Source of the DNA: Marinobacter orientalis
GTDB taxonomy: Bacteria > Pseudomonadota > Gammaproteobacteria > Pseudomonadales > Oleiphilaceae
Assembly: GCF_004792665.1 (NCBI RefSeq)
Contig: NZ_SRZX01000005.1
Location: forward strand, 62,001 to 126,000
DNA length: 64,000 nucleotides
Direction of reading: 5' to 3'
Shown here one piece after another: positions 9,158-20,562 of the stretch; position 1 is the stretch's first letter; each line of letters begins with the position of its first letter. Below the pieces are notes generated by a model. That model was not told the DNA's origin, searched no databases, and saw only the letters and a program-made list of their open reading frames with translations. The translations under genes were made by a program, and so were the position numbers.

Positions 9158-10564
9158 ATGCTCGCAGTGATTCTTTCTGGCGGTTCCGGCACCCGTTTGT
9201 GGCCGCTATCCCGTGAAGCCTATCCCAAGCAGTTTCTGCCGGTGGTGTCGGACGAGACCCTGCTGGCGGAGACCATTGACCGTGGCCTGACCCTTGACGG
9301 GAAGGCCAGGGTGATGGCAATCACCAATGAAGAGCACCGGTTTGTAGTGGCTGCCCATCTGCAGGCGCAGGCACCGGAACGTACCGCGGGAATCATCCTC
9401 GAGCCGGTGGGCCGCAATACCGCCCCGGCGATCGCCCTGGCAGCATTGTCGGCGGCCGAAGAAAACCCGGAAGAGTTGCTGCTGGTCATGCCTTCGGATC
9501 ATGTACTGAAGAACCTGGACGCCTTCCGCCAGGCCGTCAGCCAGGGTGCAGAAGCGGCCCGGGCGGGAAAACTGGTCACTTTCGGTATTGTGCCAAGCGC
9601 ACCGCACACCGGTTATGGCTATATCAAGGCCGGCCAGGCCCATGAGGGCTTTAACGACGTTGCCGCTTTTGTGGAAAAGCCGGACGAAGAAACGGCTCGC
9701 CGGTATCTGGAGGAGGGCGACTATTTCTGGAACAGCGGCATGTTCCTGTTCCGGGCCGACCGCTATCTGGAGGAACTGGAAAGCCAGCAACCCGAGATGA
9801 TCGACGCCTGCCGGGCGGCCTGGAAGGAGCGGAATACCGACATGGATTTCACCCGTGTCGGCAGCGATGCTTTCAAAGCCTGCCCGGATAATTCCGTTGA
9901 CTACGCTGTTATGGAAAAAACCCGCGATGCCGTGGTGGTGCCCCTGGACGCCGGATGGTCGGATGTGGGTTCCTGGTCGGCGCTCTGGGACATCCAGCCC
10001 CACGATGGCAACAACAACGTATGCCGCGGAGACGTCATCACCGAGGACGTCTCAGGCTCCTATATCCACTCCGAAGGCCGTCTGATTGCCGCCCTGGGCA
10101 TTACCGATCACGTCATTGTTGAAACCGATGACGTGGTGCTGGTAGCGGATCGTAACCGGGTTCAGGATGTAAAGAAGCTGGTTGCCCAGGTCAGGGATCA
10201 GGGCCGGCATGAGCACCGGTTCCACAAGAAGGTGCACCGCCCCTGGGGCACTTATGAAGGCATTGCCATGGGTGGACGCTTCCAGGTGAAGCGCATTACC
10301 GTCAACCCCGGCGCCTCGCTTTCGCTGCAGAAGCATCATCACCGTGCCGAGCACTGGGTGGTGGTCAAGGGCACGGCAACCGTCAATCGTGGTGATGAGG
10401 TATTGCTCCTGACCGAAGACCAGTCCACCTATATTCCGTTGGGCATCACTCACAGGCTGACCAACCCCGGTGTGATTCCCCTGGAGCTGATTGAGGTGCA
10501 GACTGGCAGTTACCTGGGTGAGGACGACATTGTACGTTTCGAGGACACCTACAACCGGGTCTGA
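9158..10564 (+). CDS. Mannose-1-phosphate guanylyltransferase / mannose-6-phosphate isomerase
   Basis: A 468-residue bifunctional type II enzyme. The N-terminal nucleotidyltransferase begins MLAVILSGGSGTRLWPLSR (pyrophosphorylase signature) and contains FVEKPDEETA; the C-terminal cupin has the isomerase pattern HRPWGTYEG and QKHHHRAEHW. It would convert fructose 6-phosphate to mannose 6-phosphate and mannose 1-phosphate to GDP-mannose, the precursor for O-antigen and exopolysaccharide. ManC, AlgA and WbpW share this layout, so I give no symbol. GDP-mannose could also serve the DUF3524 glycosyltransferase upstream. The start at 9158 matches the conserved N-terminus; the frame open from 9047 overlaps gloA. 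Confidence 0.9.
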   Translation: MLAVILSGGSGTRLWPLSREAYPKQFLPVVSDETLLAETIDRGLTLDGKARVMAITNEEHRFVVAAHLQAQAPERTAGIILEPVGRNTAPAIALAALSAAEENPEELLLVMPSDHVLKNLDAFRQAVSQGAEAARAGKLVTFGIVPSAPHTGYGYIKAGQAHEGFNDVAAFVEKPDEETARRYLEEGDYFWNSGMFLFRADRYLEELESQQPEMIDACRAAWKERNTDMDFTRVGSDAFKACPDNSVDYAVMEKTRDAVVVPLDAGWSDVGSWSALWDIQPHDGNNNVCRGDVITEDVSGSYIHSEGRLIAALGITDHVIVETDDVVLVADRNRVQDVKKLVAQVRDQGRHEHRFHKKVHRPWGTYEGIAMGGRFQVKRITVNPGASLSLQKHHHRAEHWVVVKGTATVNRGDEVLLLTEDQSTYIPLGITHRLTNPGVIPLELIEVQTGSYLGEDDIVRFEDTYNRV

Positions 10565-10619
10565 CCGGATTTCGTGAAAACGGCATCAGGACGATGCCGG
10601 CCACCACAAGGAGAAGTGA

Positions 10620-12026
10620 ATGGAAGACTGGCAAGGATGCCTGAGCCCCCTCTGTCAAACCGCACTACAACGCGCAAGGGATAGCGTCGCCCAGCGTGGC
10701 GGCTATGCCATCACCGTCGAGGATTTCCTGCTGTCGCTGCTGGATGGCGAGCCTGCCATTTGTGAATTCCTGCGTCGCGGTGGCGTCGACCTTGATGAAC
10801 TGACCCGCACCATCCAGTGCGAGCAGCCCATCGTCACCGAAGTAGGTGGCGAAGGGCTGCTATCGTCGCAGCTTTTGTACTGGTTCTCGGCGGCCCGTGA
10901 ACTGAGCGATGCTCCCTGGCTGGACTGGCCGCTACTGTTCTCGGCGCTGACCCGCAATGCCGAGCGGTTGCAGGAAAAAGCCTACGTCGCCGTACTGGAA
11001 CTGGTGAGCCGCTGGCCTGCTGGTGAGGGCTGCCTGCGCCAGGTTGCCGAGACCGCCGCCGGAGAAGCTCCGGTGGTTATTACCGATCCTGAGTGGCTGG
11101 CGCTGGCGGAAGATGTGGCCGTTACCATGGCGTCGGTTCCGGGGGCGATGGTGTGGGTCAGGGGCGCAAGAGGCAGCGGTAAAACCAGTTGGTTGCAGGC
11201 ACTGCTACCGTTTCTGGAGTCCGGATTTGTCAGCCTCGACCTTCGCAATGAGGCGGAGATGATGGCCAGTGACCGGCCCGTCATGCCTGCCCGGGGCGGC
11301 GACCGGCGAGCCTGTCCGGCGCTGATTCTGGATAACATTTCCCCGGCTGATCTGGCTGCCATGATGTCATCCGAACAGGGTCTGGCCAGAAGACTGGTGA
11401 CTGGTTACCCGGGCCCTGTGATCATGCTGGGGCCTGCGTCAGCCCGGGTTGATGAAGCCATTGAGGAGCTGGAATGCTCTCTGGGCAGAGAGCTTGATGT
11501 TTTCGACATGCCTGGCGCCAGCGCGGGACAGAAAACAGCCATTCTTATCGCCCATCAGTCGGCCATAGAGCGGCACTGGAACGTTGAGCTTTCCCAGGCG
11601 CTGGTCCGTTATGCGGCTTCCAGCAAAAGCGGGCTGGCGGGAACTCCGGGCGGTATGCTGCAGTGGGTGGAACGGGCGGCCGCCAGGCTGAATCTGTTTG
11701 CTGAACGCGGCTCCATTGATGGTCTGGCACTGGCCGGGATGACAGATACGCTCGGGCGTCAGGCCCTGGTGGCGATGGCGCGACAACAGCCGCTGGAAGG
11801 ACTTGAGCAGTCCCTGGAAAGTGTTGCCATCGAGCGTGCAGCAGCGGACGTGGCGTGGCATGAGCGCAAGGCCGAGGGCATGCTTCGCACATTGAAGGTG
11901 GAAGACCTTCGCCATGAACTGGAACGCTGGGTTGCAGCCCGTCCCGGGCCGGTTCACTATGTTGTCCATTGTGACCAACCGGCAGGAGAAACAGAGGGTG
12001 CAGGATCTCGAAATCTATATTCGTGA
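10620..12026 (+). CDS. Clp-N-domain / AAA ATPase-like protein, ClpA/ClpV-related
   Basis: A 468-residue protein. Residues 1-150 resemble the double Clp N-domain (LCQTALQRARDSVAQRGGYAITVEDFLLSLL fits the repeat's helix pattern, given here in shortened form: LCQTALQRA, then ITVEDFLLSLL). A single ATP-binding module follows with Walker A GARGSGKT at 182-189 and a probable Walker B LILDNI. The second Clp AAA module is absent, so it is not a normal unfoldase. Start ATG 10620 has AAGGAGAAG just upstream. A small gene overlaps its 3' end by 29 bp. Function unknown; a regulatory or scaffold ATPase is possible. Confidence 0.6.
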   Translation: MEDWQGCLSPLCQTALQRARDSVAQRGGYAITVEDFLLSLLDGEPAICEFLRRGGVDLDELTRTIQCEQPIVTEVGGEGLLSSQLLYWFSAARELSDAPWLDWPLLFSALTRNAERLQEKAYVAVLELVSRWPAGEGCLRQVAETAAGEAPVVITDPEWLALAEDVAVTMASVPGAMVWVRGARGSGKTSWLQALLPFLESGFVSLDLRNEAEMMASDRPVMPARGGDRRACPALILDNISPADLAAMMSSEQGLARRLVTGYPGPVIMLGPASARVDEAIEELECSLGRELDVFDMPGASAGQKTAILIAHQSAIERHWNVELSQALVRYAASSKSGLAGTPGGMLQWVERAAARLNLFAERGSIDGLALAGMTDTLGRQALVAMARQQPLEGLEQSLESVAIERAAADVAWHERKAEGMLRTLKVEDLRHELERWVAARPGPVHYVVHCDQPAGETEGAGSRNLYS

Positions 12027-12375
12027 CCTTGAGTCGGCGGCGGTATCGGACTGGCTGGCCAATCATCTTGATGAAGTTGAGCTTGCGGACGATACGCTGG
12101 CGGGCCGGGCGGTAAAAGGCAAAGCCTGGTATCGGGGGCATAGCGTACGGGTCAGTCTGTATCCGGGAGCGGGCGGCAGGCGCTATACGTCTGTGATTCT
12201 GGAGGGGGAGGACCTGCCCTGGGCTTCGGACCTGGACTGCGCCCGCAGTGCATGGCGTGCCATGGGTACCGAGATTCGCTGTAGCGCCGGTGACTGGAAG
12301 GAAGGGGAACCGGTGGAAGACGAGCGATGGTGGCGGCTGGACCAGCGCGGAGAGCAGTTGGCGGTCTGGAACTGA
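11998..12375 (+). CDS. Conserved small protein of unknown function
   Basis: A 125-residue acidic, tryptophan-rich protein with no domain I recognise. The best start is the GTG at 11998, with AGGAG at 11984-11988; ATGs further upstream (11914, 11959) lie deeper inside the AAA gene and lack a binding site. It overlaps the preceding gene by 29 bp in another frame, which implies translational coupling and a shared function. There are no membrane segments or signal peptide. A strong terminator follows 9 bp after the stop. Confidence 0.6.
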   Translation: MQDLEIYIRDLESAAVSDWLANHLDEVELADDTLAGRAVKGKAWYRGHSVRVSLYPGAGGRRYTSVILEGEDLPWASDLDCARSAWRAMGTEIRCSAGDWKEGEPVEDERWWRLDQRGEQLAVWN

Positions 12376-12383
12376 CAGAACAA

Positions 12384-12412
12384 AAAAGGGGCAGCCAATG
12401 GCTGCCCCTTTT
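12384..12412. terminator. Bidirectional rho-independent terminator
   Basis: A perfect 13-bp stem (AAAAGGGGCAGCC with GGCTGCCCCTTTT) around a 3-nt loop. It has a T-run on the plus strand and A-run upstream, so it can serve both the plus-strand pair ending at 12375 and the minus-strand cold-shock gene ending at 12437. Confidence 0.9.
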
Positions 12413-12436
12413 CCGATTACTGCCAGGCCTTGCGGT

Positions 12437-13036
12437 TCATTCGTCGCTCAGGATCGACACGTTGTCTGCCTGGAGGCCCTTGTCTGCCTCCACAACACTG
12501 AACCGGACCCGCTGGCCCTGGCGCAGGACGCGGCGGCCACGGCCACGAATTGCACGGAAGTGGACAAAGACTTCATCGCCACTTTCGCGAACGATAAAGC
12601 CAAAGCCTTTTTTGACGTTGAACCATTTGACGGTGCCCTCTTCATCACCCTCTGGTGTGGTGTCGTCGAAATCTTCCTCGTCATCGTAATCGGGTTGGGA
12701 CTGTTGACGTGGAGCAGCCTGGCGCGGCGGGGCGCTGCTGCGGGGGGCCTGCGGCTTCAGTTCTGATGGTTTCTTGGCGGCCAGAGCCACTGTCACAAAG
12801 CCTGCCAGGCCGAAAAGAACAACAGTGATGATGTAAGCGGCAATGCCCTGGGGGCTGCCCAATACAAACGTCGTATTGGTTGCCACTTCGCTGGTGCCGG
12901 ACTGTGACAGAATCTGGAAGAGCTCCGGGGTGAAAGTCACCAACAGAAAGCCGAGGATAAACGGTGACGGAATGGCGACCAGGAGAGCAAGAACGATCGC
13001 TTTTGCTGGGTTTTGCATGGACTTAAGTTTCTCCAT
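12437..13036 (-). CDS. Membrane-anchored cold-shock-domain protein
   Basis: A 199-residue protein with two hydrophobic segments (about 12-35 and 62-86), a low-complexity Pro/Gln/acidic linker (89-131) and a complete C-terminal cold-shock domain (about 133-197). The nucleic-acid-binding motifs RNP1 (KGFGFI, 143-148) and RNP2 (VFVHF, 156-160) are intact. The domain would face the cytoplasm and hold single-stranded RNA or DNA at the membrane. Ordinary CspA proteins are about 70 residues and soluble; other CSD fusions (for example to DUF1294) place membrane segments after the domain. Whether it acts in RNA localisation or stress is unknown. Confidence 0.8.
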   Translation of the reverse strand: MEKLKSMQNPAKAIVLALLVAIPSPFILGFLLVTFTPELFQILSQSGTSEVATNTTFVLGSPQGIAAYIITVVLFGLAGFVTVALAAKKPSELKPQAPRSSAPPRQAAPRQQSQPDYDDEEDFDDTTPEGDEEGTVKWFNVKKGFGFIVRESGDEVFVHFRAIRGRGRRVLRQGQRVRFSVVEADKGLQADNVSILSDE

Positions 13037-13205
13037 TAATAATCAAACGCTAACGATAAAAAACCGGATATCGGGTAAAATCGGGTCTCCGGTCGGTGAA
13101 AACCGCGAGGATTCTGTGAGGCACAAACATGCCTCTGAGATCCCTGGCGGGCAAAAGCGGCATGATACCAGATAACAGGGAGCGCTGACCAAGCGGCATG
13201 AGCAC

Positions 13206-13424
13206 ATGAGCGATAAAGATCTAGAAACCAGGCTGGATGAGCTGGAAACCCGACTGGCGTTCCAGGACGATGTCATCCAGACACTGAGCGAGCAGGTGGC
13301 GCGGCAGGAACTGGATATCCGCGAGCTCTGGGAAGCGAAAAAGCACCTGAACACGCAGCTCAAGGAAGTGTCGTCGTCAAACATCAGGAAGGAGGAGGAC
13401 GAAACCCCTCCTCCTCACTACTGA
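13206..13424 (+). CDS. slyX: SlyX family coiled-coil protein
   Basis: A 72-residue protein, almost all heptad-patterned coiled coil (LETRLDELETRLAFQDDVI), ending in the proline-rich tail TPPPHY typical of SlyX. The molecular role of SlyX is not established; the name comes from its position next to slyD in E. coli. Its stop codon abuts the stop of the convergent dapE with no intervening base. Confidence 0.85.
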   Translation: MSDKDLETRLDELETRLAFQDDVIQTLSEQVARQELDIRELWEAKKHLNTQLKEVSSSNIRKEEDETPPPHY

Positions 13425-15588
<2,164 letters not shown>

Positions 15589-15605
15589 TGATGTGCTCCT
15601 GGTTT

Positions 15606-15950
15606 TCAGTGTTTGAATCTTTCGGCCCATCCGTCGGCATCAAAGCCGACGCTGACCGTGTCGCCATGCTCAACCACGGGTCGCTTGATGATGGACGGAT
15701 TATCCAGCATCAGGCGATGGGCGGACTGGGCGCTAATATTATCACGAACCTCGTCCGGAAGTTTGCGCCAGGTGGTGCCGCGACGGTTCAGCAGCAGTTC
15801 CCAGCCTACTGACTGCTCCCAGTGGCTGAGCCGGTCGCTGTCCAGGCCGTCTTTCCTGAAGTCGTGGAACTTGTAGTCGATGCCAGCGTCATCCAGCCAT
15901 TTACGGGCTTTCCTGACGGTGTCGCAGTTTCTGATGCCGTAAAGCTTCAT
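15606..15950 (-). CDS. ArsC/Spx-family thioredoxin-fold protein (YffB-like)
   Basis: A 114-residue protein of the ArsC/Spx family. It starts MKLYGIRNCDTVRKARKWL, with one cysteine in the position of the ArsC catalytic Cys but not the CxxC of thioredoxins, and ends with the RPVVEHGD segment of the YffB subgroup. The E. coli relative yffB lies next to dapE, so the link with lysine genes is old. YffB is thought to be a glutathione-linked reductase, but the substrate is unknown. Its ATG overlaps the dapC stop (ATGA). The upstream extension in frame overlaps dapC and is rejected. Confidence 0.85.
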   Translation of the reverse strand: MKLYGIRNCDTVRKARKWLDDAGIDYKFHDFRKDGLDSDRLSHWEQSVGWELLLNRRGTTWRKLPDEVRDNISAQSAHRLMLDNPSIIKRPVVEHGDTVSVGFDADGWAERFKH

Positions 15951-17149
15951 GCCTTGTTCGCCTTTACAAATGTCACAATGCGGTTTGCGGCTTCCACGCA
16001 TTCCTCGATTGAAGCCACCAGGGCCATCCGTACCCGGTTCTCGCCGGGGTTGTGGCCATCCACCGTGCGGGACAGGTAACGGCCGGGCAGAACGTGTACA
16101 TTCTGTTGGGCCGACAGCTCCCGTGCAAAGGTTTCATCGTCCATCGGGGCTTCCGGCCAGAGGTAGAAACCGGCGTCGGGAAAGTCCACATTCATCACTT
16201 GCCGCAGGATGGGTACCACTGCTTCGAACTTGGCGCGGTAGGCGGCCCGGTTTTCCCGCACATGATCCTCATCGTTCCACGCGGCAATGCTGGCCAGCTG
16301 GTTGTGGATCGGCATGGCGCAGCCATGGTAGGTGCGGTACTTGAGGTAGCCCTTCAGGATCTCTGCATCGCCGGCCACGAAGCCGGAACGCAGGCCGGGA
16401 AGGTTGCTGCGCTTGGACAGGCTGTGGAATACGATGCAGCGGGCAAAATCGTTGCGGCCGATGGCGGCGCAGGTCTGCAGTAGCCCTTCCGGCGGCCGGC
16501 TTTCATCAGGGTAGAGCTCGGAGTAGCACTCGTCGGAGGCGATAATAAAGTCGTGCCTGTCCGCCAGTTCGATAACCTGCGTCAGGGTTTCCCGGGGCAT
16601 CACCGAGCCACTCGGGTTGCCCGGCGAGCACAGGAACAGGATCTGGCAGTCTTTCCATACCGAAGCGGGCACCTGGGCGAAGTCCGGTATGAAGCTGTTG
16701 GCGGCATCGCAGGGCAGATAATGCGGCGTTGCGCCGGCAAGGAAGGCGGCGCCTTCGTAGACCTGGTAAAACGGGTTGGGGCTGACCACGGTCGCGGGGC
16801 GGCTGGAATCGACGACTGACTGGACCAGTGAGAAGATGCCTTCCCGGGTGCCATTCACCGGAACGATGTGGTGCTGCGGAGTCAATGTTCCGGATGCCAG
16901 TTCAAAGCGCCGGGTAGCCCATCCGGCGATGGCCTGCCTCAGTTCATCGGTGCCTTTGGTGGTGGGATAATTGGCAAGCTTGTCGAGGTTATCTGCAATC
17001 ACCTGTTTGACGAATCCGGGGGACGGATGCTTGGGTTCGCCGATGCCCAATGAGATCGGGCTCAGGTTTTGTGGGACCTCGATGCCCGCTTTCAGGTTTG
17101 TGAGTTTTTCAAACGGGTAGGGGTGGAGTCTGTCCAGGTCCGGGTTCAT
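15947..17149 (-). CDS. dapC: Succinyldiaminopimelate transaminase
   Basis: A 400-residue fold-type I PLP aminotransferase. The PLP-binding lysine is in FHSLSKRSNLPGLRSGF, and the glycine-rich IGEPKHPSP and NPFYQVYEG are family hallmarks. The enzyme makes N-succinyl-diaminopimelate from the keto acid and glutamate. The start (ATG complementary to 17147-17149, MNPDLDRLHPYPFEKL) overlaps the glnD stop by 4 bases. Position between glnD and the arsC-like gene matches the Pseudomonas arrangement and supports DapC over other class I aminotransferases. Confidence 0.92.
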   Translation of the reverse strand: MNPDLDRLHPYPFEKLTNLKAGIEVPQNLSPISLGIGEPKHPSPGFVKQVIADNLDKLANYPTTKGTDELRQAIAGWATRRFELASGTLTPQHHIVPVNGTREGIFSLVQSVVDSSRPATVVSPNPFYQVYEGAAFLAGATPHYLPCDAANSFIPDFAQVPASVWKDCQILFLCSPGNPSGSVMPRETLTQVIELADRHDFIIASDECYSELYPDESRPPEGLLQTCAAIGRNDFARCIVFHSLSKRSNLPGLRSGFVAGDAEILKGYLKYRTYHGCAMPIHNQLASIAAWNDEDHVRENRAAYRAKFEAVVPILRQVMNVDFPDAGFYLWPEAPMDDETFARELSAQQNVHVLPGRYLSRTVDGHNPGENRVRMALVASIEECVEAANRIVTFVKANKA

Positions 17150-19791
17150 TGAGTGTCGTCCAGCATTTGGCAAAGATCCTGCTGCAGAGCCTGGCAGACA
17201 GCAGGATCTCGGATCTGCTCGCCATGCTCGTCGGTTACAAAAAAGACGTCTTCCACTCGTTCGCCGAGGGTGGCTATTTTGGCGTTGGTGAGGCGCACGC
17301 GATGCTCCAGCAGTACCTGCCCGACCCGCGCCAGCAACCCCGGACGGTCCGGGGTAACAACCTCTATCACCGTGCGCTGATTGACGGTGTCGTTGGAAAA
17401 CGTCACCTCGGTGGGGAAGGCAAAGTGCTTGAGTTGCCTGGGGGTGCGCCGATGGATGATGTCCGGGTAATCCTCCGGATCATCCAGTTCCTCGATCAGG
17501 CGGCTGCGTACCCGGTTCTTGCGGGCCGGGTCAGTGCCCAGCGGCTGGCCTTTCTCGTCCAGCACAATGTAGGAACTGATGGAGAAGGGACCTTCGCTGG
17601 AACTGATGCGGGCATCAACGATGTTGAGGTTGAGCTGTTCCAGCACCGCAGTGGTGGCGGCGAACAGGTCGATACGGTCGCTCATGTAGATGATGATCTG
17701 GGAATAGCCGTCCGTGGGCCCGCCGCGGGTGTCGCGGATCAGCACCAGCGGATCAGGATTGTCGCCATGGCGGATGATGGCGGCAGTCTGCCAGGCGATA
17801 TCCACCGTGGAATCCTGCAGGAAGTAGTCTTCGTCCAGGGTGTCCCAGATGGCGTCAATCTGCTCGTCGGTCATGTTCTGGGCGTGGAGAATTTCCCGCG
17901 CCTCGGACTGGGTGGCTCGCACCCATTCCTGCCGGTCAACCGGTGTTTCCGAGCCGCGCCTGAGTGCCCGTTTGGTTTCGATATAAAGCTGGCGCAGCAG
18001 CGACGCACGCCAGGTATTCCAGAGTTTCGGATTGGTGGCGCTGATGTCGCACACGGTCAGCACATAAAGGTAATCCAGGTGGATCTGGCTGGGGACCGAC
18101 TGTGCAAATCCGTGAATGATGTCCGGGTCGGAAATGTCCTTGCGTTGAGCGGTCATCGACATCAACAGGTGATTCTCCACCAGCCATGAAGCCAGTTGAG
18201 TGTCCCGTTCGCTGAGGTGGTGGCGTTTGCAGAAATCCTCTACATCAATGGCGCCCAGTTCCGAATGGTCGCCGCCACGACCCTTGGCTACATCGTGATA
18301 CAGGCCGGCTATATACAGCGTTTCCAGTTTTGGCAACCGATGGATAAGCCGCGAGGCCAGGGGGTAATCATTGCGGGCCTCGGCGCTGTCCAGTCGCACC
18401 ATGTTGCGGATGACCCGCATGGTATGGGCGTCCACGGTGTAGATGTGGAAGAGGTCGTGCTGCATCTGACCGATAATCTGGCCGAACTCCGGCAGGTAGC
18501 GGCCAAGCACGTTGTATTTCTTCATCGCTGACAGGGTCTGGTCAAGGGCGTGCGGGGTGCGCAGCAACTCCATGAACAGGGAGGTGACCGCCAGGTCCGA
18601 GCGGAAGGCGTCGTCAATCAGATGCCGATGGGCCCGCAGCGAGCGAATGGTGGTGGCCCGTATGCCCTTGATTTCCGGATGCTGCGCCATCAGCACGAAG
18701 ATTTCCATGATGGCGTAGGGGGCGTAGGCGAAGACCTGGTTGTTGACCGCCTCAATATAGTAGTTGCGAATCTGGAAGCGCTTGTTCAGGGGCAGGATGT
18801 CATCGTCGTTACCCGAGCCAAGGATGGCCTCATCGTAGTACTGCAGGATGACATCGGTCAGCTCGGCCAGGGCCAGCACGGTGCGGTAATAGGACTGCAT
18901 CATCAGCTCGACACCAAGGCGCTTGCCTTCATCCCGGTATCCGAGCATCTCGGCAAGGGCACGCTGATGGTCAAACAGCAGGCGGTTTTCGTTGCGGTCG
19001 GCGATCAGTTGCAGGCCATACCTCAGGCGCCAGAGGAAGGTTTCCCCCTGCAGCAGAATCTGGTGCTCTTCTTCGGTCAGTATGCTGAAACGTGTCAGAT
19101 CGGCGATATTCTGCAGGCCAAAATGCCGCTTGGTAATCCAGCCGATGGTCTGTATGTCGCGCAGTGCTCCGGGGGAGCCTTTGACATTGGGCTCAAGATT
19201 GTACTCGGTGTCCCCGTACTTCGCGTGCCGGCGCTTCTGTTCTTCGCGCTTGGCGATGAAATAGTCGCGGTCGGAACTGATAGCGTCGGAATACACCTGG
19301 TGGCTGAGTTTGTCCCGCAGTTCGTCGGGGCCTGCGATGGTGCGGGTTTCCAGCAGATTAGTCAGAATGGTGACGTCTTGCCTGGCTGCATTCATGCTTT
19401 CTTCAATGCTGCGGACACTGTGGCCGATGTCCAGCTTCAGATCCCACAGCAGGGTAACGAAAGCGCCCAGGTCTTCCTGCCAGTTTTCCTCTATGCCATT
19501 GCGGGTGAGAATCAGCAGGTCTATGTCGGAGTGGGGGTGCAGTTCCCCGCGGCCATAGCCGCCGACTGCAACCAGGGAAATATCCGGGGAGGCCGCAAAG
19601 TCATACCGGTTCCAGATCAGGGCAAGAACGGTGTCCAGTGTCCCCGAACGGGAATGGACCAGGGCGCGGACATCAGCTCCCTGCCGAAACGCTTCCGCAT
19701 CGGCGGTGTAACGTTCCTTCAGCAGTTCCCGTGCTGCCCTGATGGGAGATGCATCGTTTCTGATCCTGGCTTCGAGGTCGCTGAGATCCAC
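17146..19791 (-). CDS. glnD: Bifunctional [protein-PII] uridylyltransferase / uridylyl-removing enzyme
   Basis: An 881-residue nitrogen sensor. Domains in order: nucleotidyltransferase with GGYGRGELHPHSDID at 77-91, a helical UTase linker, an HD hydrolase domain with LYHDVAKGRGGDHSELG, and two C-terminal ACT domains that bind glutamine. It uridylylates PII proteins at low glutamine and deuridylylates them at high glutamine. The start is a GTG directly after the map stop codon (TAG GTG), so translation is probably coupled to map. Length is normal for the family. Confidence 0.95.
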   Translation of the reverse strand: MDLSDLEARIRNDASPIRAARELLKERYTADAEAFRQGADVRALVHSRSGTLDTVLALIWNRYDFAASPDISLVAVGGYGRGELHPHSDIDLLILTRNGIEENWQEDLGAFVTLLWDLKLDIGHSVRSIEESMNAARQDVTILTNLLETRTIAGPDELRDKLSHQVYSDAISSDRDYFIAKREEQKRRHAKYGDTEYNLEPNVKGSPGALRDIQTIGWITKRHFGLQNIADLTRFSILTEEEHQILLQGETFLWRLRYGLQLIADRNENRLLFDHQRALAEMLGYRDEGKRLGVELMMQSYYRTVLALAELTDVILQYYDEAILGSGNDDDILPLNKRFQIRNYYIEAVNNQVFAYAPYAIMEIFVLMAQHPEIKGIRATTIRSLRAHRHLIDDAFRSDLAVTSLFMELLRTPHALDQTLSAMKKYNVLGRYLPEFGQIIGQMQHDLFHIYTVDAHTMRVIRNMVRLDSAEARNDYPLASRLIHRLPKLETLYIAGLYHDVAKGRGGDHSELGAIDVEDFCKRHHLSERDTQLASWLVENHLLMSMTAQRKDISDPDIIHGFAQSVPSQIHLDYLYVLTVCDISATNPKLWNTWRASLLRQLYIETKRALRRGSETPVDRQEWVRATQSEAREILHAQNMTDEQIDAIWDTLDEDYFLQDSTVDIAWQTAAIIRHGDNPDPLVLIRDTRGGPTDGYSQIIIYMSDRIDLFAATTAVLEQLNLNIVDARISSSEGPFSISSYIVLDEKGQPLGTDPARKNRVRSRLIEELDDPEDYPDIIHRRTPRQLKHFAFPTEVTFSNDTVNQRTVIEVVTPDRPGLLARVGQVLLEHRVRLTNAKIATLGERVEDVFFVTDEHGEQIRDPAVCQALQQDLCQMLDDTQ

Positions 19792-20562
19792 CTAGAATGA
19801 CTCTTCCGTGCGTTTGGTCAGTACCTCATGACCGTCTGCTGTCACCAGGATGGTATGCTCCCATTGTGCCGAGAGTTTGTGATCCTTGGTGACAACCGTC
19901 CAGCCATCCGGCAATAGCTTGGTGTGATACTTGCCCTGATTGATCATCGGTTCAATGGTAAAAGTCATACCTTCCTGCAGTTCCATACCGGTTCCCGGCT
20001 TGCCGTAATGCATCACCTGCGGGTCTTCGTGGAATACCTGGCCGATACCGTGGCCGCAATAATCCCGGACCACTGAGTAGCGGTGCTTCTCGGCGTGCTC
20101 CTGGATGACGTGGCCTATGTCTCCGAGGCGCGCCCCCGGCTTCACCAGTTCGATACCTTTATACAGACACTCCTGGGTAATCTGGATCAGGCGCTCGGTT
20201 CCCGGTTTGGGTTTGCCGACAATAAACATTTTGCTGGTGTCGCCGTGCCAGCCATCTTTAATAACGGTGACATCAATGTTGAGAATGTCGCCGTCCTTTA
20301 ACACCTTCTTTTCGGAAGGGATGCCGTGACAGACCACATGGTTCACCGAGGTGCAGACCGACTTCGGGAAACCCTTATAGTTCAGCGGTGCCGGAATGGT
20401 TTTCTGCTCGTTGACCATATAGTCATGGCAGATGTTGTCGAGTTCCTCGGTGGTTACGCCGGGTTTGATGTGCTCTCCAATCATCTCGAGAACGTCGGCA
20501 GCGAGGCGGCCGGCGACGCGCATCTTTTCGATTTGTTCCGGAGTCTTGATCGATACCTGCAT
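19792..20562 (-). CDS. map: Methionine aminopeptidase type I
   Basis: A 256-residue metallopeptidase that removes the initiator methionine. Ligands are visible in ILNIDVTVIKDGWHGDTSKMF (both Asp, cited in part), CGHGIGQVFHE (His), FTIEPMIN (Glu) and AQWEHTILVT (Glu). It heads the minus-strand map-glnD-dapC-arsC-like-dapD-dapE run and is divergent from rpsB, as in many gammaproteobacteria. Confidence 0.95.
   Translation of the reverse strand: MQVSIKTPEQIEKMRVAGRLAADVLEMIGEHIKPGVTTEELDNICHDYMVNEQKTIPAPLNYKGFPKSVCTSVNHVVCHGIPSEKKVLKDGDILNIDVTVIKDGWHGDTSKMFIVGKPKPGTERLIQITQECLYKGIELVKPGARLGDIGHVIQEHAEKHRYSVVRDYCGHGIGQVFHEDPQVMHYGKPGTGMELQEGMTFTIEPMINQGKYHTKLLPDGWTVVTKDHKLSAQWEHTILVTADGHEVLTKRTEESF

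Noticed and set aside
12248..12766. 172-codon plus-strand frame over the terminator and cold-shock gene
   Set aside because: Runs through a strong terminator and is antisense to a cold-shock domain.
18550..19800. 416-codon plus-strand frame opposite glnD
   Set aside because: Mirror of glnD codons in GC-rich DNA; low-complexity composition and no motif.
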